A stretch of 64,000 nucleotides of DNA from Dactylonectria macrodidyma (taxonomy: Eukaryota; Ascomycota; Sordariomycetes; Hypocreales; Nectriaceae). The position numbers and the translations under genes are program-made. This document shows, piece after piece, positions 36,294-46,772 of the stretch; the stretch's first letter is position 1; the number at the start of each line of letters is the position of its first letter. The DNA lies in the NCBI GenBank assembly GCA_020744425.1, contig JAGMUV010000002.1, forward strand, positions 4,074,501-4,138,500. The letters run 5' to 3'. Under the pieces are notes generated by a model. The model did not search any database and was not told the origin of the DNA. It saw only the letters and a list, made by a program, of their open reading frames with translations.

Positions 36294-38225
36294 ATGCCTC
36301 CCTTGCAGCCTTTCGTGGCCGCCTGGTCACGAGGCGCCCGCTGCGACGACATGCTCAAGACCCCTGAGCCCACTACAGAGGGCGATGCTCAGCCGCCGTC
36401 CCCTCCACGACCCCGGTTCCGGATTAAGAGAAGGATTGTGTCGAACCTCAACGCGCCCACGCAGCAGTTTCTCGCCTCTGTAGCAGCGGCGGATATTCCT
36501 ATCCCCAGCATTGAGGAGCCTCGTGTGCTCGACGAAGATATGGCTGACGGCATGTACCCAATGTCCCATCTAAGCGATATGGAGGACTTGCCCTTGACAC
36601 CACACGATGATGCAGAACGTATGTTCTCGCCTCCAAAGACGCCTGCGCCTGGACTCGTGCCCTCTCTGTCACCGAAGCAGTACCCCAACTGGTCCATTGA
36701 TTCGACCCTAAGCAGCCTGGAATCAAGCCCAGATTACGAGTCTAGCCGCCCATCCACCGCCCACTCGACACACACCAGCACCTCTCTCCTCAGCTACTTC
36801 TCAATGAGTTCCGAGGAACTGAACCAATGTGTGAGCCCTGACACAGAGCCAGCCGATCCCATTGCCGAGCTGTCTCCTGCTGAAGATGCGGACAAGACCA
36901 TCAAGGCGCAACCAAGCGCAGTGTCGAGAGGAAAGTTGAGGAGGGCTCCTTGGACGAAGCCAATGAGCCAGCACCTGTGGTCCACGTACATGATGTATCT
37001 GCAGGACCCCAAAGTTACGCCGATTCGGCTCGGTAAGAGCGGCATCCCCCCACACGGGGTGTGCTTGCGTGTTGCGCGGGAGGCAAAGAGAAGTTGGAAG
37101 GGATCCAAGCTGAAAGCCATGGCCGACCCTGAGAGTGGTAGTACAACACCAACCGGTCAGAGCTCCGGCACCTTTGTCCAATGGCCGCATACGTGCGCAG
37201 CCACCCGCGCCCATCTCAGAGAGCTATGCAAGGTCAACGCGAGGACGTCAGCACGCAATCAGCAGTACCTGGCCCCTAGTCCAACCCCCTTTGGAAAGAG
37301 CGCAGTTCGCTTCTGGAACCGACGCTCTGCACCCGCAAGGTCTCCTTCGGTCTTTTCTGGCCAGGACATGGTCATGTCGTTGGCTGTCAGCACCTCAGAC
37401 TCGATGCAGCTGCAGGGACCGCTCGCTCAGCTCACCAGCTCGCGACCTGACCCTCAAACTGACCTTGAACCCGAAGAGCTCCCTCCCCCGCCATCTTACA
37501 CCGAGGCCTTCCCTCCGTTTCCCGGACATGAGCCGCTGGAGTCTGAACGCGCACCGCTCGCGTCGCCTTTTACAACTCGGAGCTACGGGCCTAGCTCTTC
37601 AAGCTCGCTCCCATCGAGCTTCGTCATTGATTCGGATCTGCACAGACAAAGTCACACAACCGGACCGCGCCGCGCCCTCAAGTCGCCTGTCAGACTCACC
37701 CGCAGTCGATCTACCCAGAAGCGGAGATCAAAGCAGCCACTGCTGGAGCCTCGCAGAATCAAGCGGCCCAGTCTCGGATCTGATCTCTGGGTGGATCCCT
37801 CATCAATCGGTGAAGGACCCAGTACTGGTCCGCTAATGCCCGAATTCAGCTCAACTTCTTTGGATGAAAGAGATAGCCTCTTTGTGCCCCGCACAAATCT
37901 CCAGGGCCTCTTCGGCTCCCTTCGTCCTCGGAGTCCTCAACCTCGCCAGCCGGCCATGTTGGGGCTCCCGGCTGAGGCACCTCCTCGCTTGGGATCACCA
38001 TTCTCCCTCACAAGCTCCAGCCACTCTTTTCCAAATCGCCTTACGCATTCCTCGAGCATCGACATGGGGACCATTCGCCGACCCTTCAACACTGTCCAGC
38101 AACATGCAGACAATGGCCCCGTGACGCGCTCATCACTGACCACCCGTCTTGCCTACATCGACGAACGCCTCAAAGAATTCCGCAGCCGAGGAAAACCTCG
38201 GCGGCGATCTGAATCGCCACTCTAA
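36294..38225 (+). CDS. Conserved fungal protein, mostly disordered, with one folded WT-HLW core
   Basis: A single exon of 643 residues. The start is the ATG at 36294 (MPPLQPFVAAWSRGARCDDM); the frame is open further upstream but without an ATG. Residues 1-210 are Ser/Pro-rich, with cyclin-kinase-like SP/TP sites. Residues about 216-275 hold the only folded-looking part: RAPWTKPMSQHLWSTYMMYL, then QDPKVTPIRLGKSGIPPHGV and a VAREAKRSWKGS helix, which looks like a small DNA- or protein-binding module. A second motif, FVQWPHTCAATRAHLRELCK, follows. The C-terminal half is again disordered, with many SP and basic patches, ending in a helix (RLAYIDERLKEFRSRGKPRR). I do not recognise a named family. 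The pattern would fit a nuclear, phosphorylated regulator, but that is inference. Confidence 0.85.
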   Translation: MPPLQPFVAAWSRGARCDDMLKTPEPTTEGDAQPPSPPRPRFRIKRRIVSNLNAPTQQFLASVAAADIPIPSIEEPRVLDEDMADGMYPMSHLSDMEDLPLTPHDDAERMFSPPKTPAPGLVPSLSPKQYPNWSIDSTLSSLESSPDYESSRPSTAHSTHTSTSLLSYFSMSSEELNQCVSPDTEPADPIAELSPAEDADKTIKAQPSAVSRGKLRRAPWTKPMSQHLWSTYMMYLQDPKVTPIRLGKSGIPPHGVCLRVAREAKRSWKGSKLKAMADPESGSTTPTGQSSGTFVQWPHTCAATRAHLRELCKVNARTSARNQQYLAPSPTPFGKSAVRFWNRRSAPARSPSVFSGQDMVMSLAVSTSDSMQLQGPLAQLTSSRPDPQTDLEPEELPPPPSYTEAFPPFPGHEPLESERAPLASPFTTRSYGPSSSSSLPSSFVIDSDLHRQSHTTGPRRALKSPVRLTRSRSTQKRRSKQPLLEPRRIKRPSLGSDLWVDPSSIGEGPSTGPLMPEFSSTSLDERDSLFVPRTNLQGLFGSLRPRSPQPRQPAMLGLPAEAPPRLGSPFSLTSSSHSFPNRLTHSSSIDMGTIRRPFNTVQQHADNGPVTRSSLTTRLAYIDERLKEFRSRGKPRRRSESPL

Positions 38226-39411
38226 TAATCGCCCCCATAATTTTCCTTTGTACATTTGCTAAGTCTTCATGTTGCCTTACGAGAATTACGAGTACATCGA
38301 CGCCATATATCACACCGAAGCCATCGCCATGGACACCAAAAGGCGCACACCAACCCCCCTCAACACGATGCATACCTTAGACGGCAACGACTTCTTCAAC
38401 GACAGCCTACTAGTTATTTCTTTTACTCTTAAACCTTTTTTTTATTTTTATTTTGCCATCGGATCAGGGAACAGGATTCTTCCTGTGACCCAAGTCACGT
38501 TTTGAACTCTTCAGATTGGATGATTTTCTTTGCTCTTTCAGTCGTAACCACACGACCAACAAGCGCTTTATCCTATTCTTTCTTTTATTTCTTGATTTGG
38601 ATTTGGATTCGGAACGATTTACAAGTCATGATGATATGATGATGGAATGATCAGCCAGCAGGCCAACAGAGAGCCTTGGCGCCGTGTTTTGTTTTTTCAG
38701 CCCCTACGGCCAATCGCCGTCTTTGCAAAGAGGTGTTGGTTGTAATGTGAGGGAGTGCGCAATCACCCCGCCTGGAAAGCTACTCTTGACGAGAACACTG
38801 GTATGCCTGTAGCCCTTCCCTACCTGGATAGAACAGCGGAGGAATCGTCCAGAGTGACAGGAATGTGTGCCAGGTGTCCATAGAATGAGAGAGAAATGCC
38901 ATACTTCACGTAAATCGTTACAGTTCCCCCTTCCTATGGTGACCTCGATAACATGATCACTTGAGTATTTGAAACAGAGTTTTATTTTGATTTCATCCTT
39001 TCTTGAATTACTATATACCTCAAGTATTATCTCCCTGATAGGTTTAACCACCTGCCTCGGTGAGTAGTACTGAGACGCCTAGTCTCGAGGAAGGGTCGGG
39101 AGGTTCTGTCAAGCCGTAGTCGACTGAAGACTTCGCCTTGGCCAACAAGCAAGGTTGGCCTTTTCGGCGGTACAAGATGGGCGGCCAGCCGCTGTTATCG
39201 ATCTTGACTAGTCGACTAGTGGGACATGGCTCTTCCTTTCATAGGACTTTAAACCCAGCGCCGCGTGGGGGGCTCGAGGTCGCCTCAGGCGATGTACTCG
39301 AGTCCATTATATCTGGCGGGATAACATCAACGATGAATCAGCTTCCCTTGTCCGAGGAAGCGACGCGCCCGGCTCGTGTTAGGATATTTGCTTCTGTCGA
39401 GACATCCTCCC
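38226..39411. other. Convergent 3' intergenic region
   Basis: About 1.2 kb between the stop codons of two convergent genes. It is AT-richer than the flanking exons and includes T-runs near 38,440. It should contain the 3' untranslated regions; no gene is supported. Confidence 0.6.
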
Positions 39412-40509
39412 TCACGTCTTGAGAGTACTTGAGATAGATCTCACGTGCTTGATGGCTTTAGAGATCTCGTCTTCAACGTCACCCTCGCCCTCATCTTCCT
39501 CGTCCAGGCGCCCCGAGAACAACGGCGGAGGTACTATGTCGTGATTCCTCCGACTCGGGGTTGACAGACCGGCTACCATGGATCCTCGGGCAGTGATGGA
39601 AGGGTGAATGCGGTGGAACTTGGCCGAGGCACCGCCGTCATGGGGACAGCGGCGTTCGCCGACGGTGGCTCGGTGTGAGTGAAATGAACACTGGCGGAAG
39701 CCGAAGGCACGCTCATCGTTGCGTAATCGGTTGGCGGGAATACGGAGCTGTGGGTTCTTGAAACGGATGTCCAGGCCGGACTCACGCATCTTGCGCATGT
39801 GAAGGTCATAGTCGGCAGAAAACTCAGGGAGCTGATCGAGGAGGTCGCTGAAGCGGGTTGGTTCAGCATCGGTCGATTCTTGGGTATTGAAGTCCATATG
39901 AGGCCCGCCGTTGAATGAGAAGGCAACCATGGCTACGGCCCAGCGACGGAGGCGAATTGCGGCGAGGTCCTCACACTCGGTGTAGAGAAAGTTGATCAGA
40001 CTCGGGGGCACATCCCAGTCGCGGCGGAGATACAAGTCTTGAACGGCGTCCATGACCAGGTCCTGTAGGCGGTGGAGGGCGAGGTGAGATGCGAATAGGT
40101 GAAGCCTGATCATGGCCCAGTGGAAATCGCGGAGGTGCTGCTCGCCCGTCTCTCGGGCGTGAATGACGGCATCATCGATGTAGTGGCGGAACCGAGAGCC
40201 AAGGTGAACCCATTCAACGTAGAGGGCGAACATGGAGGCCGATTCCCGTGGGAGCCAGAGGGAGATGGGCTTGCCATGAGGAGGGTCCTGGAGGCGTTCG
40301 CTGAAGAATGAAGCAGAGGCACACAAAAGGCGCTTGTTGACCTTGAACCGTTGTTGCTTTGGACCGATGAGAACTGTTGAGAGTGGCCCCGGTGGAGGCG
40401 CTGTTGGAGCCATCTTGTAGGTTGTTGTGGGACGGCTCGCCGAGGCGCGGGATCCTTTGCTATCCTCGGCCATGCGTTCGAAACTGCTTGGTCTCATAAT
40501 AGGCACCAT
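39412..40509 (-). CDS. BTB/POZ-like domain protein
   Basis: A single exon of 365 residues. The open frame extends to 40632 but the first ATG on the minus strand is at 40509 (MVPIMRPSSFERMAEDSKG), which has a good A at -3. Residues about 41-115 contain LSTVLIGPKQQRFKVNKRLLC, a SASFFSERL helix and ALYVEWVHLG, the core pattern of BTB domains in fungal proteins, where it mediates dimerisation or Cullin-3 binding. A helical region follows (LHLFASHLALHRLQDLVMDAV, then VPPSLINFLYTEC), similar to the BACK-like part of this class. The C-terminal third is basic and disordered, with a short acidic stretch (DEEDEGEGDVEDE). The specific role is unknown. Confidence 0.7.
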   Translation of the reverse strand: MVPIMRPSSFERMAEDSKGSRASASRPTTTYKMAPTAPPPGPLSTVLIGPKQQRFKVNKRLLCASASFFSERLQDPPHGKPISLWLPRESASMFALYVEWVHLGSRFRHYIDDAVIHARETGEQHLRDFHWAMIRLHLFASHLALHRLQDLVMDAVQDLYLRRDWDVPPSLINFLYTECEDLAAIRLRRWAVAMVAFSFNGGPHMDFNTQESTDAEPTRFSDLLDQLPEFSADYDLHMRKMRESGLDIRFKNPQLRIPANRLRNDERAFGFRQCSFHSHRATVGERRCPHDGGASAKFHRIHPSITARGSMVAGLSTPSRRNHDIVPPPLFSGRLDEEDEGEGDVEDEISKAIKHVRSISSTLKT

Positions 40510-43429
40510 AATGGTGGTTGTGTTGACGCTATTGGTGATGAGGGCGCAAACTGAAGGGGTATAGAAACTCAGTGTTATTGGGGTCTTGGTGTGAAATGCA
40601 GGAGGACGGATGGGTGGGAAGAGACAAAACAAAACGCTGATCGACGAAGAAACACAAGTGCTGGCCCAGCCAGATAGAAGAAGAGAATGGAAGAATCGAA
40701 ACTAGAGGGTGTTTCTGGTTCCTGAAGCGGCCAGTGGCACATTATCAACAACCTGGGGCAGAGGCGGCAACAGAAACCGGTGATCCACACACTCTCTTAC
40801 AGTCACATTTTCCCTCTCGGACGGACGTCAAGTCCTCAACCAACTAAAAACCCCTGGATGGTGCCCTAGTCGGGGGGCCCCTGGAAGGCCCTGAGGTTTC
40901 CCCCTTCCCCTTGACTCTGGCAGACTGCCCCCCTTCCCCTTGACCGTAAACCCTCTCGCGTGCAGCGCCCCGACCGTGCAAGGCCTGCAAAACCTGAGTA
41001 AGGTCTTGGCAGGCCGGACAAGGCACACCAGTCGGCACGCAAGACGCGCTGCAGACGCCTGAATGCATGCAGACGAACCGCGTCTTAGCGGGTTTCAAAG
41101 GCATCAACGGGACCTTCGAGGCTCACGGGACGATGCAAGGCTGTGGAAAGGGCCAGCGTGGTTGTGACGAGGCATCAGCGCCAGTGGCGAAGAGGCGTCA
41201 GGTCGCCCATGGCGATTCTCGTACAAAGCATTCGATTAGCTACAGTAGGCAGATGATTAGCTCCAGAAGGCAATCGATCAGCTCCAGTAGCAATTAGTAG
41301 ATGGCAGCTCGTGTGCGGGGGCTCGGTGGCCAACGTTTCAAACTGCGGGATCTAAAACGCCCCAAAAGTGCTCTTGGCCCAAATTCGATGAGCGAAACAG
41401 CCCCCGTCCCACTGTTCTTGCCCATGTCACACGAGAGTGACGAGACGGGTGATGGGAGCTGAAGGACCAGCGCTGGCGCCAGCGACCAGCGGACCAGTCG
41501 CATGCCGCCAATGGATAGCAGGCGCAGAGAGAGCCAGCACTGGGCAAGGACGGCGTCATCGAAGAAATGGAAGCCTTGGCCAAGCGCGATCGCGGTCGTT
41601 GACGGGGCGTTGGCAGGGCGCGACGGCAGGGCACAGCTTGGAGATTCCTTTCGTCTCGATGACACGAGCGACCTTGCCTTGTCGAGTTTCGCTTCACCGT
41701 CGGCCAGTGGAGGAGGGTTACAGCAACAGCAGGGGACGGATGGTCCAGGCCTCAACCACCGCGTCTCGTTTTCACAGCTTGCGCCTGTGATTGCTCTGGT
41801 TTCGCCTAGCCCGGTCGTGGTGCGATCCAGCAGTTTCCAGCGTTCAACATCCCCGAGAGAGTTCCATCGCGGGAGACACTCAAACACCCGCGGTATGATC
41901 GGACATCAAAACGTGGCCAAGCACCGCCGTCTCAGCGCAATCGAGGATCTTCGGTTGATCCAACAGAACAAAAGCTGTTTGTTCCGAATCGAAGGTCATG
42001 AGAGTCTCAGACCCTGTGCTGGTGTTTCCCTGGTTCCTGACTTTGGTTCTGGCTGGATTGAACGTCGTCGGTCCCGAGATGAAGCCCCCGCCACCCTCCC
42101 CTACCTACCTAGCCTTGCTATTGTAAGGTGTGCACTGCCATCCTTCGTTGGTGATGGGACAACGGAACAGGGAAAGTTGGTGGAGAGTGCCCTGCGGAGT
42201 GGAGATGAGACGGACAGCGAGATAACCAACCTTCAAGGACGTCGGGAGAAGCTCGAGACTCCCTGTCCGACATTTCCGCGAATGGAAGGCACGGATACCT
42301 TATTTGATCCTGGCCGTCCAGGTTGGCCGTGCCTTCCTCCACTGGCCTCACCTCCATTTGCTTTTCTTCCCACCGCATTCTGACTGAGGCCTGTCAGTGA
42401 AACACCCAACCTCGATCTTTTCTTGCTCAGGATGCCTCTCAGCAGTGCAGTTCATCCTTCAAACTCCATATCCATAATTCTTAAACGAAATGTAGCTATA
42501 AAATAATTGTTTTATATTAGATTTATTAATTAATACTAAGGGTATTAAGTATGATGATGTTGTAGGGTGTGTGGTCTTTTTCTGCCACCCCTTGCCATGC
42601 TCATGCTCACCCATGTTCACGTCCGCCTGAGCCCAAAGAGTTTTGGCGGCTGCTTCTTTCTCCCACTTGGTTCGACCAATGTGACGCTCTCGGCTTAAGT
42701 AGAATGCGACAGAAAATCGAAAAGCCGCATGCTCGGATTCATTAACTCGACACTCCTCTTGACGCACAGCAACATCGTTCCATCCCAGCATGTTGGCATA
42801 TCGTTTCGTCTCTAAACCCTATCCTCTGCCCGATTCGCTCTTACTGCCATCTCCGGCTTCGCTTACAACTTTTCATACACTCCAGACGTATCACTCTAGG
42901 TGGCAAGCACACTCTCCTGCCGGACGATTCACGTCTGATAGCTCTCATCTCTGATCATCAGTTGCACCATCACAAGCAATGTTCCGTCTCGTGTCCTCGC
43001 TTCCTTGCCAATGTCGTCACATGCTGTCACAATATCTGCCATATCGAAAGGCCGTTCTTATCGCTTTGTGTGGATTACATAGCATGGATTGTGTCTATAA
43101 CCGATTGGCTATCCTAGCCATAAGCCGCAGCTAAATTAACGAGGAATTTTTGACGTCGATGCCGGCCTGCCCAGGCAACCGTAGGTAGCCATCCGCTGGT
43201 TTCTTCCAAAATTCACTTCTTAATGTCAGTAAATCATTGGTCTGGCTTCGCATGGGAAACCTCAATATGTCCACTAGTTCTCGTAGCTTCCTTTCCCGGT
43301 GCATGCTTGTCCCTCCGTCCATGGATCCGAGAACCGCCCCAAAGCATCCCTCTCCGTCATACACCGTCGTGGATATCTTGATAACTCCAAACCCTAGAAA
43401 ATCTCGATGCCCTATTACACTGTACCGCG
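40510..43429. other. Intergenic region with a doubtful open frame
   Basis: About 2.9 kb. An ATG-initiated frame at 41,502-42,383 (293 codons, plus) has no domain, overlaps an almost 200-codon frame on the other strand and reads like GC-rich noncoding DNA; I leave it unannotated. A 20-base tandem repeat lies near 41.25 kb. The stretch from about 42,475 to 42,555 is locally AT-rich. No other gene is supported. Confidence 0.5.
41229..41290. repeat. Imperfect 20-21 base tandem repeat
   Basis: Three diverged copies built around GATTAGCTCCAGAAGGCA. The repeated TNAGCTNCAGNAG core is clear by eye. It is intergenic. Confidence 0.7.
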
Positions 43430-45751
43430 TCAGGTCTGGGTAATGGGAAGTGACGCAGGGATATCATCGCCGCTATCACTCTCCGAGTCACTCGAATCGT
43501 CGTCATCGATCGATAGGGGCTCGTCTTGAGTCCCGCGAGGCTGGGGAGAATGAATGTGACCTGGTGCTTGCTCGCCCACACGCACAGATTGATTCTCATG
43601 GGGTCGTTGAACCGATCCAACAGGGTCATTTGGGTTCGACGTTGAAGGTGGCCCTGACGAACCCCCCCTCTCCGCCACTGCGGTATTGTTCCAGGATGTG
43701 CCGCCCCGACTAACGTTAGCTTGCGCCGTGACAACGGACTGCCCATTCTCGCCAGTCCGCGCCTTCTTAGATGCCGGGGGTGCACCGCCACGCCCCGATA
43801 GTGAAGGGCCATCTGGGATCCCAAAGAGACGGGTGCGCTCAGCGTCGATCTGTGCCTTGCTCCGTCTCTCACGGAGTCGAATGCCGTATTTTTTCCGTGT
43901 ATTGCTCTGTTTCGTATTGTAGCGGTTCTTCAAGGCCGCCAGCTGTTTGTCCTGGTCGGGTTGTTCTAACTGCATGGCTGCCTTCATAAGTGCCCCATAG
44001 TGTTCCTCAGCATCCTTCATCTCTTTCTCAAAATTCGCGCGTTGGTCGGGCGAAAGCTTCGAGTATGGATCGCTTGATGGTGTTGATACACCTGTGAAGG
44101 GAACTACAGGAGTCGATTGGGTTTGATGTGGACTCCATGCTGGAGGGGCTTGCGCAGGTGTGGCAGTGGCATTCTGTCCACGCTTCTGCGCCCGGTAGGC
44201 AGCGATGACATAGGTCATTTTCTTTGTTTGCTCTTCAGTGTAGGCACCGCACACATTCACCTTGTTGTGATAGACTAAGCCTCCACCACTGATGAATCGG
44301 CACCCGCAATGAGGGCACAGGTCCTTGCCTACCCTGTCCATCTCCTCCACTCTGTTACAGGCATTTTTCTTCAGATGCTGTGGGGTGTTAACACTTAGCA
44401 CCGTTCAAGATTTCGCATTACTTACATATTCTTGGGCCTTTGTCGAGCTGCAGGGCCAGCCGCAGGAACAATGCACGATGCCACTTGGTCTTGACTCATA
44501 CGGTTGTGTTGGTTGCGCCGGTTGACTCGGTGGCTGTACAGGAAGAGGTACCTTCGACTCAGACTTCTGAGTAGTGGCTTGCGATTCCGTTAACGGCGAA
44601 GGAGCCACCCGTGGCGGAATAGGTTGCGATGGGATAGACGGCACGACTAGTGCATGCAGAGATGGAATGACATGTTCTTCTTGAACAAGATCCTGCACAT
44701 CGTATCCTAGGCGTTCCGCTCGTGCCAACGCGTTGACTAGCTGACGTGCCGGAATTGTCTCAAATCGTCGAGCAATAGCCTTGTCTAGAAAGCTAGGACT
44801 GACTTTAGAAAGCACCAAGTCGGCTATCTCGTCAAAGTCGTCGGCGCTTAGATGCCGTACTATTTGCGGCTTTGAGACCTTGACCATCTTGCTTCCGAAG
44901 TCCTTAACGGCTCGGATAAGCGTATCATCGTTGGCTTGATGTAGTGTGGCGTTCAACTACTGCGTATCAGCGGCAATGGACATGGCAAGTCGCTGAGCGT
45001 TGAGACAAAGGGTTGGCGAAGTAAGATCAGAGGTTAGTACAAATGAACTTACAAGAAACGCAACGTGATATTGTGAGCCCAATAGAGCTTTCTCCCAGCG
45101 ATCTCTGATAACCTGGCGAACAACTTCGGGACTAGCCGCCGAAACCATGCGCACAAGTGTTTGGTACTCCTGGGAAGATGTGACGCTGGAAACTGAGTTT
45201 GGCGACGCTAACGTTGTATTCGGTGGTAGGCCCATCTCATGAGGTGGCGGTAGAGGGGCCGAAAACGGAAGAGTGGTAGGTTTCGGTGCGATAGGTGGTC
45301 CTGTGGGATGTTGAGGTTGAGGCTGTTGTTGCGTTTGGTGCTGATGAAACTGAGAAGGCGGGGCTTGCATGGTGCTAGATGGCAATCTGCGATCGAATCC
45401 ATTTTGTGTCAGGTGTTGAGGCACGCCGTTGTTTGTGAGATTGGGTTGATGGTGTGGTGGTGGTGGCTGTGAGAAATGAGGCGTAGGTACGGGTACAGGT
45501 GTAGGCGCTTGAGGAGCACGACCGTGTGACAATGACATAGTTGGAGCGCTCACGTCGGAGACTATAGGTCCTGGTCCAGGATGAGCTTGGAAGCTAGAGC
45601 CGCTTGAAGCTGGACGCGATGCAGACGCGTCGTTGGGAAGCGTCAAGCTGGACATGCTCGGCGAAACAGAAGACGAAGCACTCGATAAAACGGCGTTGAC
45701 AGCGCTATGACCAGGCCCATGAGAGGGAGGAAAGCTCGCCTGCGTCGCCAT
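43430..45751 (-). CDS. Protein with two CCHC-like zinc fingers and a Pro/Gln-rich N-terminus
   Basis: Minus-strand exons 45751-45053, 44956-44426 and 44377-43430 join in phase 0 to 725 residues. Residues 1-190 are Pro/Gln/Ser-rich. A helical region at about 195-330 (EYQTLVRMVSAASPEVVRQV, then TLHQANDDTLIRAVKDFGSK and ARQLVNALARAERLGYDV) is the best conserved-looking part. Two finger-like units follow: C398-x3-C402-x8-H411-x5-C417, split by the second intron, and C431-x2-C434-x12-H447-x5-C453. The C-terminus holds a coiled helix (KLSPDQRANFEKEMKDAEEH), basic patches and an acidic DDDDSSDSESDSGDD tail. This layout suggests a nuclear chromatin- or RNA-related protein, but I do not recognise a named family. 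The first acceptor must be the TAG at 44957-44959, since the CAG just before it would bring in a stop. Confidence 0.85.
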
Positions 45752-46772
45752 CCTGCCCTCGAACCTCGTTAAGATGAATTGCGCAAGGAAGTCGTGAGCG
45801 GCGCTTGTATGAATTCCAACTCGGCTTTGTGCAGGGATGCGACAAACTTATCAAGAGAAGCCACGATGAGTCGAGGTTACCGGTTTTGGGATCAAAGAAA
45901 ACCGTAGAAAACGAGCCAGATGATTGAGCGCTATTTTTCCCCAATGCGAAAGAGAAAGAGGCAGGCAAAATGAATCACGAGATCCTGCACATTCAACGTC
46001 GATTTCGTATCACGCCGGCGATATGCTCCGGCCAGGCGTTAGTGGTGAGGCCAGGCGCTACAACGGGGTCGCCAGTGAATGATTAACGCGTCCTGCTTGA
46101 CGGGAGGTGTGAAAGGGAAAAACGAGGATGCTGACGGATTGATAAATTGTTAGTGGGGCTTATTAGCGCTAAACTTAGGCCCTATATTTAGTTATAAACT
46201 GATTAGCTAATATAATACCTCAGTTTTAAGGCCGCTAGTGGATCTAGTATAGCATTTCTCACTAATAAGTAAAATACAATATTACTTAATAATATAATAA
46301 GTTTTTAATTTTTTTATAAAAAAAATTAAATTTTTTATATATTAATTATATATATAAATAGTATTTAATTTATTATATGATATACTATTAAAGTTATGTA
46401 AGTAGGGTTTTTATTTTAAAAGGCATTTAACTTTAATATATTTTATATGTTTAGTTTTTTATTCTGCGCTATAGCGAACACAAGACAGCCCCTGACGATG
46501 TCTGTACTCGAGGGAACAAATAATTGCACGTGTCGCATTGTATGATGTTTTATGCTTTGACTTGTCGCTACTCATTGGTATCCCTATCTTAACATCTCCA
46601 CTTCAATGCACACCCTACAAGACAAGTGCTGTCGTGGTATCAAATAATCCGAACGCCAATCCTCCTAGTAAAGAAACGGCCGTAGCAGCGTGGCAGGACG
46701 CATTTCCCACTCGGCCATGATTATCCTTTTATGGGCCTTTTTCGCGTAATTTGTGTGAACACGCGGTGCTCA
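45752..46772. other. Intergenic region containing an AT-rich island
   Basis: About 1 kb between two minus-strand genes. It holds the promoter side of the zinc-finger gene, an extreme AT-rich island (listed separately) and the 3' untranslated region of the annexin gene. Confidence 0.6.
46145..46463. mobile_element. AT-rich island, probably a RIP-degraded repeat relic
   Basis: Roughly 320 bp are almost pure A and T, with runs such as TTTTTTATATATTAATTA, in sharp contrast to GC-balanced flanks. TA and AA/TT steps dominate. In filamentous ascomycetes, repeat-induced point mutation turns duplicated sequence into such AT-rich blocks, so a short decayed transposon or solo terminal repeat is the likely origin. 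No open frame, terminal inverted repeat or target-site duplication is visible. A simple AT-rich spacer is the alternative. Confidence 0.5.

Noticed and set aside
41502..42383. 293-codon ATG-initiated plus-strand frame
   Set aside because: No recognisable domain, Arg/Ser/Pro-rich in the way GC-rich noncoding DNA is, and overlapped by a frame of about 200 codons on the other strand. RNA-seq would decide.
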